Below, piece after piece: positions 41,990 to 50,690 of a stretch of 64,000 nt of DNA. Every line of letters begins with the position of its first letter. Position 1 is the stretch's first letter. The notes beneath the pieces were generated by a model, which saw only the letters and a program-made list of their open reading frames with translations, did no database searches and was not told the DNA's origin. The position numbers and the translations under genes were made by a program. Source of the DNA: Arcanobacterium pluranimalium (GTDB lineage Bacteria; Actinomycetota; Actinomycetes; Actinomycetales; Actinomycetaceae); the NCBI RefSeq assembly GCF_016907845.1, contig NZ_JAFBCS010000001.1:1116001-1180000 (forward strand). Reading direction: 5' to 3'.

Positions 41990-44344
41990 ATGATGAAAGA
42001 AACTGCGAAACGCTTACACGACCTGCTGGGACTACGAACTTCACCTGGAATCTTTTTCGGATCTGCTTTTGTGGTAATCCTATTTACCGCGCTCATGGCG
42101 ATCTTCCCAGGGCCGATGCAAAAATTCTTTGGGCAGCTCGCCGCCTTTATCCGCTACGATCTCGGCTGGTTTTTCACACTTTCGGTGACGCTCCTGGTGA
42201 TTTTTTCCCTGTTACTAGCCACGTCGCGATACGGTCGTATCAAGATTGGCGACGACGATTCCACCCCTGAGTATTCAGGCGTGGCATGGTTTGGCATGCT
42301 TTTCGCAGCAGGAGTCGGTGCGGTTCTCATGTTCTGGGGTATTGCCGAGCCGATGACTCACTACGCAAAACCGCCGCTTGAGGGCACGACTGCGTTCAGT
42401 GATCGGGCGTTATCAGATGCTATGGCGATTGCGAATTTCCATTTCACTGTGCATATGTGGGCAATTTTCGTGGTTCCAGGCTTGGCGTTTGGATACTTCA
42501 CGTACAAACGCAAGCTTCCGCCGCGCGTTTCCTCGGCCTTTCAGCCGCTCCTCGGCGATGGCATCCATGGCCCCATAGGCAAGATAATCGATATTCTTGC
42601 GATTGTTGCTACCGTGTTTGGCCTGTCGGTGTCGGTAGGTTTTGGTGCGCTACAGATCAATTCGGGCGCAAATTACGTGCTCGGAGTGCCAATCGCGCCG
42701 TGGGTGCAAGCTCTGATTTTGGCTATTATCACTGGTGTAGCGCTTGGGTCTGTGATCGCGGGTATGGACAAAGGCGTCAAGCGCCTGTCGTACATCAATA
42801 TCGTACTGGCCACCATTTTGATGGTCTTTGTGCTGCTCTTTGGCTCCACAATGGGCACGATGCGGGCGATTGTGGAGTCTATCGGTGGATATATTTCGCA
42901 TTTACCCACGATGTCTTTCTTTAACGATTTGGGTGGCAATGGGCAATGGTCTGGCAATTGGACGGTTTTCTACTGGGCATGGACTGTTACCTGGGCGCCT
43001 TTCGTAGGAATGTTTGTGGCCAAGATTTCTAAAGGGCGCACGATTCGAGAGTTTGTGCTGGGCACAATGGGCGTGCCGAGCATCTTCGTGATGATTTGGA
43101 TGGCTATCTACGGCTATAACGCCGTCGTGCAGGATCGTGCTTCAGCTTCTGCTCCCGGCACAGGTGGTGCGCTCGCGAAGACGATTGTTGACGAGGGAAA
43201 CGTTCAAGCAGCGCTGTTCCAGTTTTTGCACGGCTTTCCGTGGTATCAGGCGACGGCGGTGCTCGCGCTCGTCGTCGTGGTGCTGTTCTTTATCACCTCG
43301 ATTGATTCGGGCGCATTAGTGATGGATGCGATGGCGAATGGTCATGAAGATTTGTCGCCACTGAAGCAGCGCGTGTTCTGGGGACTTTCCATCGGTGGCG
43401 TATGCGCCTCGATCCTGCTCACCGCTGGAGAGAATGGTCTCACCGCACTTCAAGAAGTGATTATTGTGGTCGGTTTCCCAGTGGTTCTCATGACGTTCGT
43501 GCAGATGCTGATGGTTATTCAAGCATTGCGGGAAGACGCAGGTGCAGCGAAGCCGATTCGTACCCGCCAGTGGAAGCGCGTTCTTCCTGCTGAAGAGTAT
43601 GCACGACGCGCGGAGGATCCCGATGAGGACATAGAAGGTTTCGTTATTTCCCCTGAGTTCGAGCCGGGCACCGAGCCTGAATTTGAAACTCATACTCCGA
43701 CGACGGCCGCGGTGCTCGAAGCGCAGGCAGGCATGCCTAAACTGCGAATCGCCGTCACTGGAGGTGCAGCAGCCGGAGCTTCGTTGGTTGCTGATGAGTT
43801 TGCAAAGCTGGGCGCGGTAGTCATTGATGCAGATGAAATTTCGCGAAATGTTTTAACGCACGACGAGCAAGTGCAAGATGAAATCGGAACAGTCTTTGGT
43901 GAAGACATTATCTCAGCCAGTGGTGAAGTGGATCGCAGCACACTTGGCCGGATTGTATTTGCGTCACGTGAGGCGCGTTTGCGACTTGAAGAAATCATGC
44001 ACCCGCGCATTATTGAAGAAATCGATCGTATTTCGCGCGAAATCGGCGAAGAAAGTGTTGTGGTGGTGACCGTGCCGCTCCTCGTCGAATCAGGGTTGGC
44101 GAGCCGTTTTGACCAAGTGATTACGGTGTCCGCGCCGGTAGAACGGCGTGTTGAGCGCCTGATGGAGGAGAAGGGACTCTCCCGAGAAGACGCCTGGGCA
44201 CGCCTTGACGCTCGGATTACTGATGAGGAACGCGAAGAGGTGGCAGACCACGTATTGCGTAATGACGACGACATCGACTCTTTGCGCGCTGCTACCCGCG
44301 AGTATTGGGATGAGTTTGTGGCGCCGTCTTTGAGCGAAGCTTGA
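41990..44344 (+). CDS. BCCT-family transporter fused to a P-loop-dead dephospho-CoA kinase domain
   Basis: 784 residues. Residues 1-515 are a betaine/choline/carnitine transporter with about 12 helices and MLFAAGVGAVLMFWGIAEPMTHY (103-125) plus the YYWAWTVTWAPFVGMFVAKISKGRTIREF segment. A ~65-residue acidic linker leads to residues 582-784, which match full-length CoaE: IDADEISRNVL, HPRIIEEI and VPLLVESGLASRFDQVITV are conserved. The P-loop reads GGAAAGASL in place of GGIGSGKST, so the ATP-binding lysine is gone. The domain probably senses or scaffolds rather than phosphorylates. The frame is continuous with no sign of an assembly join. An internal ATG at 43733 has only a weak ribosome site. 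First gene of a three-gene operon; the start is uncertain (ATG 41990 or 41993). Confidence 0.88.
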   Translation: MMKETAKRLHDLLGLRTSPGIFFGSAFVVILFTALMAIFPGPMQKFFGQLAAFIRYDLGWFFTLSVTLLVIFSLLLATSRYGRIKIGDDDSTPEYSGVAWFGMLFAAGVGAVLMFWGIAEPMTHYAKPPLEGTTAFSDRALSDAMAIANFHFTVHMWAIFVVPGLAFGYFTYKRKLPPRVSSAFQPLLGDGIHGPIGKIIDILAIVATVFGLSVSVGFGALQINSGANYVLGVPIAPWVQALILAIITGVALGSVIAGMDKGVKRLSYINIVLATILMVFVLLFGSTMGTMRAIVESIGGYISHLPTMSFFNDLGGNGQWSGNWTVFYWAWTVTWAPFVGMFVAKISKGRTIREFVLGTMGVPSIFVMIWMAIYGYNAVVQDRASASAPGTGGALAKTIVDEGNVQAALFQFLHGFPWYQATAVLALVVVVLFFITSIDSGALVMDAMANGHEDLSPLKQRVFWGLSIGGVCASILLTAGENGLTALQEVIIVVGFPVVLMTFVQMLMVIQALREDAGAAKPIRTRQWKRVLPAEEYARRAEDPDEDIEGFVISPEFEPGTEPEFETHTPTTAAVLEAQAGMPKLRIAVTGGAAAGASLVADEFAKLGAVVIDADEISRNVLTHDEQVQDEIGTVFGEDIISASGEVDRSTLGRIVFASREARLRLEEIMHPRIIEEIDRISREIGEESVVVVTVPLLVESGLASRFDQVITVSAPVERRVERLMEEKGLSREDAWARLDARITDEEREEVADHVLRNDDDIDSLRAATREYWDEFVAPSLSEA

Positions 44345-44443
44345 GGGGAACGTCGTCTTAGGCACCTAGTTTATGCGAAGGCTGTGAACGAACGCGCGGC
44401 TGTGGGAGAATATGAACGAACGATCTGACCGAGGGAGTGGACA

Positions 44444-45670
44444 ATGAATACCGAAGCGGTACGCCGCATTTTGCGAGACGTTGAGGCCACTCGCTCGCAG
44501 CGTGAAGACCTCTATAAGTTCTTTCATCAGCATGCAGAGCTGTCGATGCAAGAGGTTATCACCAGCCAGAAAATTGTGGAAGAGCTGGAATCTTACGAGA
44601 TTCCGTATCAGCGTGTAGGCCGTACTGGCGTTGTTGCGGTTATTAAAAATGGCGACGGCGCAGTGGTTGCTTTTCGGGCGGACATCGACGGCTTGCCAAT
44701 TGAGGAAGCTTCAGGAAAAGAATATGCATCGCATGCAGCCCAAGTAGACGAAGTCACAGGTGAGACGGTTAAAACCTCTCATGCCTGTGGGCACGATTTT
44801 CACATCATGAGTTTGCTCGGTGCGCTGCAAGCATTTAATTCCCATCGAAGCGATTGGAATGGTACGCTCATTGGGATTTTCCAACCTGCGGAAGAGATAG
44901 CAGCTGGTGCTCGGGATATGATCGACAATGGCCTGGGCGAAAAGATTCCTCACCCTGATGTGTATCTTGGGCAGCATGTTTTGGCGAATCTGCCCGGTGG
45001 GCATCTGGGTACGAGAGTTGGTTCGGTTTTATCTGCGGCTTTCTCTGTGAAAGTCGAGCTCACTGGCAGGGGATCGCACGGCTCGATGCCCGAACTCAGT
45101 GTGGATACGGTAGTTCTTGCAGCAAATATCGTCACCCGCTTGCAGCAGATTGTTTCGCGTGAGATTGCGGCCGCGCAGTCGGCGGTGCTCACGGTAGGTT
45201 CAATCCATGCGGGCACGAAGTCCAATATTATTCCTCAAACTGCCGAGTTGCTGATCAATACGCGGGCTTTCAATCAAGATGTGGCCAATCATCTCAAAGA
45301 AGCAATTGAACGGGTTGTGAATGCCGAATGCGAAGCTGCGCGTTGCCCTGAACCTGCTCGATTTACGTATTACGATGAGTATCCTTTGACCAGCAATGAC
45401 GCCGAAGTCACTCATCGGGTGCGCGCGGCTTTTGACGAGTATTTTCCGGGCGAAACCCACGATCTGGATCAAGTTCTGGCATCGGAAGATTTCTCGATTA
45501 TTCCGTCAGCCTTGGGAGTTCCTTACACTTTCTGGGGCTTGGGAGGATTTGCTGATCCAGATTCAGCACCGGGTAATCACAACCCAGCATTTGCTCCCGA
45601 TCTTCAGCCGACTTTGGATCGCGGGCTAGAAGCTGTCGTGGTGGCGGCCTCGGCGTGGCTAGTTCCGTAA
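44444..45670 (+). CDS. M20-family amidohydrolase (hippurate hydrolase/IAA-amino-acid hydrolase type)
   Basis: 408 residues, RBS GAGGGAG. M20D architecture: RADIDGLPIEE, the metal motif SHACGHDFH (about residues 108-116), FQPAEEIAAGA, LGQHVLANLPGGHLGTRVG, and a dimerisation/lid domain in the middle (FSVKVELTGRGSHGSMPELSVD). Metal-binding and catalytic residues look intact. Relatives cleave N-acyl-amino acids or amide conjugates in the cytoplasm. It lies 99 bp after the BCCT fusion gene and 50 bp before the DUF7916 gene, so it may hydrolyse the compound the transporter imports. Substrate unknown. Confidence 0.88.
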   Translation: MNTEAVRRILRDVEATRSQREDLYKFFHQHAELSMQEVITSQKIVEELESYEIPYQRVGRTGVVAVIKNGDGAVVAFRADIDGLPIEEASGKEYASHAAQVDEVTGETVKTSHACGHDFHIMSLLGALQAFNSHRSDWNGTLIGIFQPAEEIAAGARDMIDNGLGEKIPHPDVYLGQHVLANLPGGHLGTRVGSVLSAAFSVKVELTGRGSHGSMPELSVDTVVLAANIVTRLQQIVSREIAAAQSAVLTVGSIHAGTKSNIIPQTAELLINTRAFNQDVANHLKEAIERVVNAECEAARCPEPARFTYYDEYPLTSNDAEVTHRVRAAFDEYFPGETHDLDQVLASEDFSIIPSALGVPYTFWGLGGFADPDSAPGNHNPAFAPDLQPTLDRGLEAVVVAASAWLVP

Positions 45671-45720
45671 ACTATAAACTGTTCACGGTATCTTGCTCAC
45701 CACAAGAGAGAGGTTTTCTC

Positions 45721-46617
45721 ATGGTTACTCGGCTTATTAGTGCAAATTCTTCGGAAATCTTGCGAATGAATGCTCAGCAGCTCAAGCAGAGCATCAAGGC
45801 TTCTGAAGGGCGTGTGGTGTTATCGGAAAACATCGTGGTGCATCAGCCGAGCCTGCCCGATATTACTAATGCGGAAATTGCGCATGCTTTCGGTGCGGAT
45901 TTGATTCTGTTGAATCTCGTGGATGTGTTTGCGCCGCAGATTCAGGGTATTAGCGATCAAGCAAATTTTGTGCAGGAAATGCATAAGCTCGTGGGCTGTC
46001 CGATTGGTGTCAATCTTGAACCAATTGATGAGGGCGCGGCCATGTTGGAAGAACGCACCGTGATTGCGCAGGGGCGCAGAGCGAGTGTGCAGACTTTGCA
46101 ACGTTTGGAACAACTCGGTGCTGATTTCGTGTGTTTTACAGGTAATCCGGGAAGCGGAGTGTCTAATACGGCGATTATCAGCGCTGCAAAAATCGCGAAA
46201 GAGCATTTCAGTGGTCTTATCATTGCTGGCAAGATGCACGGTGCAGGTGTGGACGAGCCGGTGATTGATGCTCCGACCGTGCAAGCATTGGTCGACGTCG
46301 GTACAGACGTTATTCTCGTACCTGCCGTTGGCACTGTGCCTGGCTTTACCGACGCCGAATTGCGCGACGCCGTTCGGGCGGCACACAGCGCGGGCGCACT
46401 CGTGATGTCCACGATGGGCACGAGCCAAGAGAGCTCCCAGCCTGAAGTCATCATTGATATTGCTCTTCGCAACAAGATTTGCGGAGTCGATATTCAGCAT
46501 ATTGGCGACTCTGGCTATGGTGGTTTAGCCCCGGTTGAAAATATCTTTGCACTCAGTAAAGCAATTCGCGGGCAACGGCATACGGTTTCGCGAATGGCGC
46601 GTTCGATTAATCGCTGA
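45721..46617 (+). CDS. DUF7916-type TIM-barrel protein
   Basis: 298 residues from ATG 45721, preceded by AGAGAGAGG; the earlier frame overlaps the amidohydrolase. It opens LISANSSEILRMNAQQLKQSIKASEGRVVLSE and has alternating beta-alpha units (ADLILLNLVDVF, GCPIGVNLEP, GADFVCFTGNPGSGVSN, GLIIAGKMHGAG, DVILVPAVGTVPGF), as in (beta/alpha)8 barrels of the PEP-mutase or HisA/TrpA style. I recognise the family as DUF7916, often mislabelled haloacid dehalogenase-like. GNPGSGVSN may bind phosphate. It ends the BCCT operon at a strong hairpin. Role unknown. Confidence 0.75.
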   Translation: MVTRLISANSSEILRMNAQQLKQSIKASEGRVVLSENIVVHQPSLPDITNAEIAHAFGADLILLNLVDVFAPQIQGISDQANFVQEMHKLVGCPIGVNLEPIDEGAAMLEERTVIAQGRRASVQTLQRLEQLGADFVCFTGNPGSGVSNTAIISAAKIAKEHFSGLIIAGKMHGAGVDEPVIDAPTVQALVDVGTDVILVPAVGTVPGFTDAELRDAVRAAHSAGALVMSTMGTSQESSQPEVIIDIALRNKICGVDIQHIGDSGYGGLAPVENIFALSKAIRGQRHTVSRMARSINR

Positions 46618-46636
46618 GTTTTACAATGCTAAATTG

Positions 46637-46674
46637 AGATCGGCTCAATAGGCTTTCACCTATTGAGCCGATCT
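46637..46674. terminator. Bidirectional hairpin terminator
   Basis: AGATCGGCTCAATAGG and its exact complement around loop CTTTCA: a perfect 16-bp stem between convergent genes (DUF7916 and DedA). Confidence 0.85.
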
Positions 46675-46735
46675 AAGTATGTACTCGCCATACCTAAGAT
46701 GCGTACTGGCTATCTCAGTATGTACTGGCTAAAGA

Positions 46736-47437
46736 TCAGCGAACGAGCTGAGATTCCTCGCTGTGTGCTGGTTCAGCGATGATCGTTTGTGGAGCTAGTG
46801 GAGCTAATTGTTCGGCAGGTTTGGATTTCTTGCCGTTTTTCCAGATCCCTATAATGACTGGGATTCCAGTAACCACCACGAATACGAGCATGATGCGTTC
46901 GATTGATTGGGTAACTCCGGGGATCTGACCGATGAGCACTCCGATCGTGACCATGGAAAATACCCAGGTTATTGCTCCTGCGATATTCCAGAACGCAAAG
47001 TGTCGGTAACGCATCGAGGAAATACCAGCTCCGAGCGGCACATAAGTGCGGACGAATGCCAAGTAACGTCCGAGCACCAATGCGAGCGGTCCATATTTAG
47101 CGAAGAAAGCTTCGGCTTGATCGAGTCGCTCGGTTTTGAGAATTTTGGCATCGGGGGAGAAGAGTTTCCTGCCATAGTGGCGTCCGAGCCAAAAACCAAC
47201 CTGATCACCAGCAATAGCAGCAAGGCAAGCCACCAACACCATCACCCACAACGGATACCCTAAGGAGTGGTGCAATACCGCAATCGTGATCAGTAGTGAA
47301 TCGCCGGGCAAGAATGGGAAGAGTACGCCTGACTCGATGAAGATGATGATGGCGATTCCGAGTAGTGCGTATGTGCCAAAGTGCGATATGAGTGCGGTTG
47401 GATCAGAAAGCTGGTGTATCCAATCGATAATCCCCAT
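46736..47437 (-). CDS. DedA-family membrane protein
   Basis: 233 residues with about five hydrophobic segments. The DedA marks are FLPGDSLLITIAVL, GDQVGFWLGRHYGRKLF and GRYLAFVRTYVPLGAGISSMRYRHF, carrying the conserved Glu/Asp and Arg residues. DedA proteins are membrane lipid flippases (undecaprenyl phosphate or phosphatidylethanolamine) needed for envelope homeostasis. It is monocistronic and convergent with the BCCT operon. A polar C-terminus (EQLAPLAPQTIIAEPAHSEESQ) is cytoplasmic. Confidence 0.9.
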   Translation of the reverse strand: MGIIDWIHQLSDPTALISHFGTYALLGIAIIIFIESGVLFPFLPGDSLLITIAVLHHSLGYPLWVMVLVACLAAIAGDQVGFWLGRHYGRKLFSPDAKILKTERLDQAEAFFAKYGPLALVLGRYLAFVRTYVPLGAGISSMRYRHFAFWNIAGAITWVFSMVTIGVLIGQIPGVTQSIERIMLVFVVVTGIPVIIGIWKNGKKSKPAEQLAPLAPQTIIAEPAHSEESQLVR

Positions 47438-47867
47438 AAGTACCTCTTGCTATTGATGTGTCCAAAAGCGCCAGTGGCTTTTGGCTGTTACAGCTGGTTG
47501 TAATCTGAGTAGATATTTACAACCAAGAGCCATTCTAATTCACAATGGTTCTTGGTTAGTTCAGTTTTTGTACTCCTGTGGTATGAAAAATTTCGATTCG
47601 TGCGGGCGGGAAAATACGACATCGCAGCTATGCATTGTGCCTCACCTCGCGTGAGGGTCAAATACGTGGCACGACGCCGCCGAAAACCGCGCATTAAAAC
47701 ACCAGTTCTGTCCTATAAGCCCAAAAGACGGAGACGGACGGAATGGAGCTCTGCGAAAACGGATTGTGGTGTTTTCGCAGAGCTCCACGATGGGTTCATT
47801 TTATAGATGAAGCAACCTAGAAGTGGTGTACTTCGTCATTAGTGAGTGTTAACTTGGTCCGAACTCC
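47438..47867. other. Intergenic region between DedA and cytolysin
   Basis: About 430 bp. Contains the cytolysin terminator hairpin (47744-47787) and the DedA promoter region. A plus-strand frame at 47552-47806 is rich in arginine and crosses the hairpin, so I do not accept it as a gene. Confidence 0.5.
47744..47787 (-). terminator. Terminator hairpin of the cytolysin gene
   Basis: TGGAGCTCTGCGAAAAC pairs perfectly with GTTTTCGCAGAGCTCCA (17 bp, 10-nt loop), 80 bases after the toxin stop on the minus strand. Confidence 0.75.
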
Positions 47868-49439
47868 TTACTTGACCTGGTTCTCGACCCAAGGGTTGAG
47901 AGTGGTCCCTTTGAGGACGATCTCGCGATGAGGTACGAGTGGAAGATCCTTTTGGTTGATGATCGTCCACCACGGATCCCAGGCTAGCCCGGTGCCTTCA
48001 CCTGCGATGACTCTGATGTTCCGTGCATTTGCCGGAAGTTGAATAGTCTCGCGGAATCCGGCAGTTCGGGCTTTCCAGTTTCCACTCCACTTCATTGGCT
48101 TGCGGATTTCATTGCCTTTGGAATCAAAGCTGATCTCATCCCAGGTCACATCGATCTTGGCAACGTATCCGCCAGCGTGACGGAGAGTGATTGACCCTGA
48201 CGTGTACGTGGTTGCGGTAGTTTCGATGTAATCTCCACTGTTCTGGATGCTCGCCTGCTGATTGTCCTTAAGGAAGTTCACCGCGTAGGACACTGGCACA
48301 GCTGGCACCTTGGTTGAGAAGGTGCTCTCTTCTTTAATGATCCGTTTGAGATCGGCGATAGAACCGGTGACTACTTCGACGCCGCTCTTAGCGCTCCCGC
48401 CAAGGACGTAAACAGTGGCGCGCGTATTCTTCAAAATATTTGCATACTTTGTATCCACATCGGTTTTCACATTGCCGAAGCTGGCTTTGAATACGCCGCT
48501 GAACGCTGCTTTAACATCGTTGGAGGTGGAGTTGGTTTCGAGCTTGACGAAAATTTGCCTACCGTAGCTCACGCTGGAGACGTAGCCAAGAGGATTCTTG
48601 TTGTTGACTCCGCGTGCAATCAGATCTTCAGTAGTGACGTTCGGGGCAAATACGCTGTGCGGATTTGTCGGGGTGTCCATTGCCACTGTGTAGTAGATCT
48701 GCTTGAACGAAGCAATAGCTACTTGGCGTTCGTGCTTGTGGATAGCTTCGAAGTTCACGTTGAGTTTAGCTGCGATCTTCTCAAACCCAAGTCCGAACTT
48801 TGCCTTTAGCTGCTCTTTGGAGTTAACCATAGACTCGTCGTATGAAATCTTGGCTGCGTGCTCGGGGTACTTGTCATGGCGATCCGTCCACCGTTGTAGG
48901 AGATCGTTAACTCCTTGGTCAACGGTGCTCTTCGAAGGATTTGGTACGGTCACGCGGTTGGTGCCGTGCGTCAATCCTGGTAGATCAACACTGATAACTT
49001 CTGGAGCACGATCGATTCCCACTGGGATTGGACTTCCCTTAGCGAGATTCTGATTGGCGAACACTAGTGCACCGGGGAAGATCGTGGCGTTATTGGCTTC
49101 GAGCGCTGCAATATCTGCACGCAGATTATTGAAGCTCTTACGTTCGTGCTTAAATACGGTGTAAGTTCCGTCTTTGAATTGATCACGAGTTACGGGAACG
49201 GTCTTGATGGGTTCGCCTTCTACGGCAAGTACTCCGCGAGGATCGTAATTGAGGCCGCGTACGTACTGATCAATTGTGTTTTGAGTCAGCATTGTTGGAG
49301 CCATCGATACGATAAGACCGGAGGTCATCGGAGTGAATATGCCGTTCTTTCCTAAGGATTCGGCGAATGATGTTGTAGGCAGCATGACAGTTGCCAAGAC
49401 TGCACCACCAGCTACTGTTGCAAATATTTTCCTTTTCAT
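47868..49439 (-). CDS. Cholesterol-dependent cytolysin (pyolysin-like pore-forming toxin)
   Basis: 523 residues with a Sec signal peptide (MKRKIFATVAGGAVLATVMLPTTSFA). The body matches the thiol-activated cytolysin family: domains 1-3 with two transmembrane-hairpin regions, and a C-terminal domain 4. The undecapeptide is EGTGLAWDPWW (residues 481-491, bases 47967-47999): Gly482 replaces the usual cysteine, and Asp-Pro replaces Glu-Trp, as in pyolysin-type toxins, so it should be active without thiol reduction. The cholesterol-recognition Thr513-Leu514 pair (KGTTLNP) is kept. Secreted monomers bind cholesterol and form large pores in host membranes. Monocistronic, with its own terminator and a CRP/GlxR-like palindrome upstream. 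Confidence 0.96.
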   Translation of the reverse strand: MKRKIFATVAGGAVLATVMLPTTSFAESLGKNGIFTPMTSGLIVSMAPTMLTQNTIDQYVRGLNYDPRGVLAVEGEPIKTVPVTRDQFKDGTYTVFKHERKSFNNLRADIAALEANNATIFPGALVFANQNLAKGSPIPVGIDRAPEVISVDLPGLTHGTNRVTVPNPSKSTVDQGVNDLLQRWTDRHDKYPEHAAKISYDESMVNSKEQLKAKFGLGFEKIAAKLNVNFEAIHKHERQVAIASFKQIYYTVAMDTPTNPHSVFAPNVTTEDLIARGVNNKNPLGYVSSVSYGRQIFVKLETNSTSNDVKAAFSGVFKASFGNVKTDVDTKYANILKNTRATVYVLGGSAKSGVEVVTGSIADLKRIIKEESTFSTKVPAVPVSYAVNFLKDNQQASIQNSGDYIETTATTYTSGSITLRHAGGYVAKIDVTWDEISFDSKGNEIRKPMKWSGNWKARTAGFRETIQLPANARNIRVIAGEGTGLAWDPWWTIINQKDLPLVPHREIVLKGTTLNPWVENQVK

Positions 49440-49511
49440 GATCTCGCCTGCCTAAGTAGTGACAAACTGTTAAATTGTATGATCCATGTCACTTTGTGGT
49501 CATGTCTTTAT

Positions 49512-49527
49512 TGTGTACCATGACACA
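49512..49527. promoter_or_regulatory. CRP/GlxR-like palindrome upstream of cytolysin
   Basis: TGTGTACCATGACACA: TGTG-N8-CACA half sites as in the GlxR/CRP consensus TGTGANNTANNTCACA, extended by one more matching base on each side (TTGTGT/ACACAA). It lies 73 bp before the toxin ATG and 205 bp before the divergent phosphatase gene. Confidence 0.55.
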
Positions 49528-49731
49528 AAATAACACAAATTCGATTTAAGATTTGACCACTCTAACCTGTGTTGATGTGGAATTTTGCAAAAACACCAGG
49601 CGTTATGCTATTCTTATTTCATATGTGTGCTTTAATGTGATTATGGAAAAAGAATTGCTAGTGATCCAAAAATTGCACGTTGGTAGCGCAAAAGTCACCT
49701 TTTCGACACTTCCTTGTGGTAAGTATTGAAT

Positions 49732-50493
49732 ATGAAATCATGGTTAATAGATATGGATGGAGTCCTCGTTCATGAGGGCAAAGCTATCCCAGGTGCAGCT
49801 GATTTTCTCTCACGACTGCAAGAAAAAGAAATCCCTTACCTCATTTTGACTAATAATTCGATCTTCACTGGACGCGATCTTTCGGCGCGCTTGGAAGCTT
49901 CCGGTTTGGAAGTGCCAGAGGATCGGATCTGGACTTCTGCTTTAGCTACCGCCCGTTTCCTATCGCAACAAACGGAAACTCGCCGCGCATATGTGGTGGG
50001 CGAGGCTGGCCTGACGACTGCTCTCTACGAAGAGGGTTTTATAATGACGACGACGGTTCCAGAGTTCGTAGTGTTGGGTGAGACGCGTACGTATTCCTTT
50101 GACGCCATTACTCAAGCTATTCGACTCATCCAAAAAGGCGCTCGTTTTATTGCAACGAATCCTGATAATTCAGGTCCGTCTGAACACGGCGATATTCCAG
50201 CTACTGGTGCAGTTGCGGCGCTGATTGAAAAAGCCACTGGTCGCTCACCGTTCTTTGTGGGGAAGCCTAATCCGGTGATGCTGCGCAATGGTCTGAATAA
50301 GATCGGCGCCCATTCGGAAGAGACGTCAATTGTTGGAGATCGCATGGATACTGATGTGCTAGCCGGAGTAGAAACTGGTCTCGATACTCATTTGGTACTC
50401 ACAGGCTCGACTCGCCGTGAGGATATTCAAAAGTATCCATTCCGCCCGCACTATGTGCATAACTCTATTGCGGACGTCGTTGAGCTGGTCTAG
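49732..50493 (+). CDS. HAD-IIA (NagD-type) sugar phosphatase
   Basis: 253 residues from ATG 49732. HAD motifs: [14 protein letters not shown] (nucleophile and acid/base Asp), ILTNNS (motif II), a lysine near [12 protein letters not shown] (motif III) and [13 protein letters not shown] (motif IV). The cap between motifs II and III is of the IIA type (NagD/PNPase-like). Such enzymes dephosphorylate nucleotide or sugar monophosphates. It is divergent from the cytolysin gene across a 290-bp AT-rich region and ends at a perfect hairpin. Confidence 0.88.
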   Translation: MKSWLIDMDGVLVHEGKAIPGAADFLSRLQEKEIPYLILTNNSIFTGRDLSARLEASGLEVPEDRIWTSALATARFLSQQTETRRAYVVGEAGLTTALYEEGFIMTTTVPEFVVLGETRTYSFDAITQAIRLIQKGARFIATNPDNSGPSEHGDIPATGAVAALIEKATGRSPFFVGKPNPVMLRNGLNKIGAHSEETSIVGDRMDTDVLAGVETGLDTHLVLTGSTRREDIQKYPFRPHYVHNSIADVVELV

Positions 50494-50516
50494 TACATTA
50501 GAAATGTCGCGTCAAG

Positions 50517-50558
50517 GTTCTCCGGTGGAATGAAAATATGTTCATTCCACCGGAGAAC
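50517..50558 (+). terminator. Hairpin terminator after NagD-type gene
   Basis: GTTCTCCGGTGGAATGAA with its exact complement: 18-bp perfect stem, 6-nt loop AATATG. Confidence 0.85.
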
Positions 50559-50690
50559 TATTACATATATGCGATTTGTTCGATATTATGAACCTTTCGT
50601 TAGCAAACTCTTGCAGATGATAGTTTTTATAGTGCTTTGGCAAGTCTTTTCCAGCTAATGAAGCCAGTTGTAGCCTAATGAAGGGGTCGT

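Noticed and set aside
43733..44344. A stand-alone coaE gene starting at the internal ATG
   Set aside because: The frame is continuous with the BCCT gene and the internal ATG has only a weak ribosome site; the P-loop is also degenerate.
47552..47806. Plus-strand 84-codon frame between DedA and cytolysin
   Set aside because: Arginine-rich, crosses the cytolysin terminator hairpin and lacks a ribosome site.
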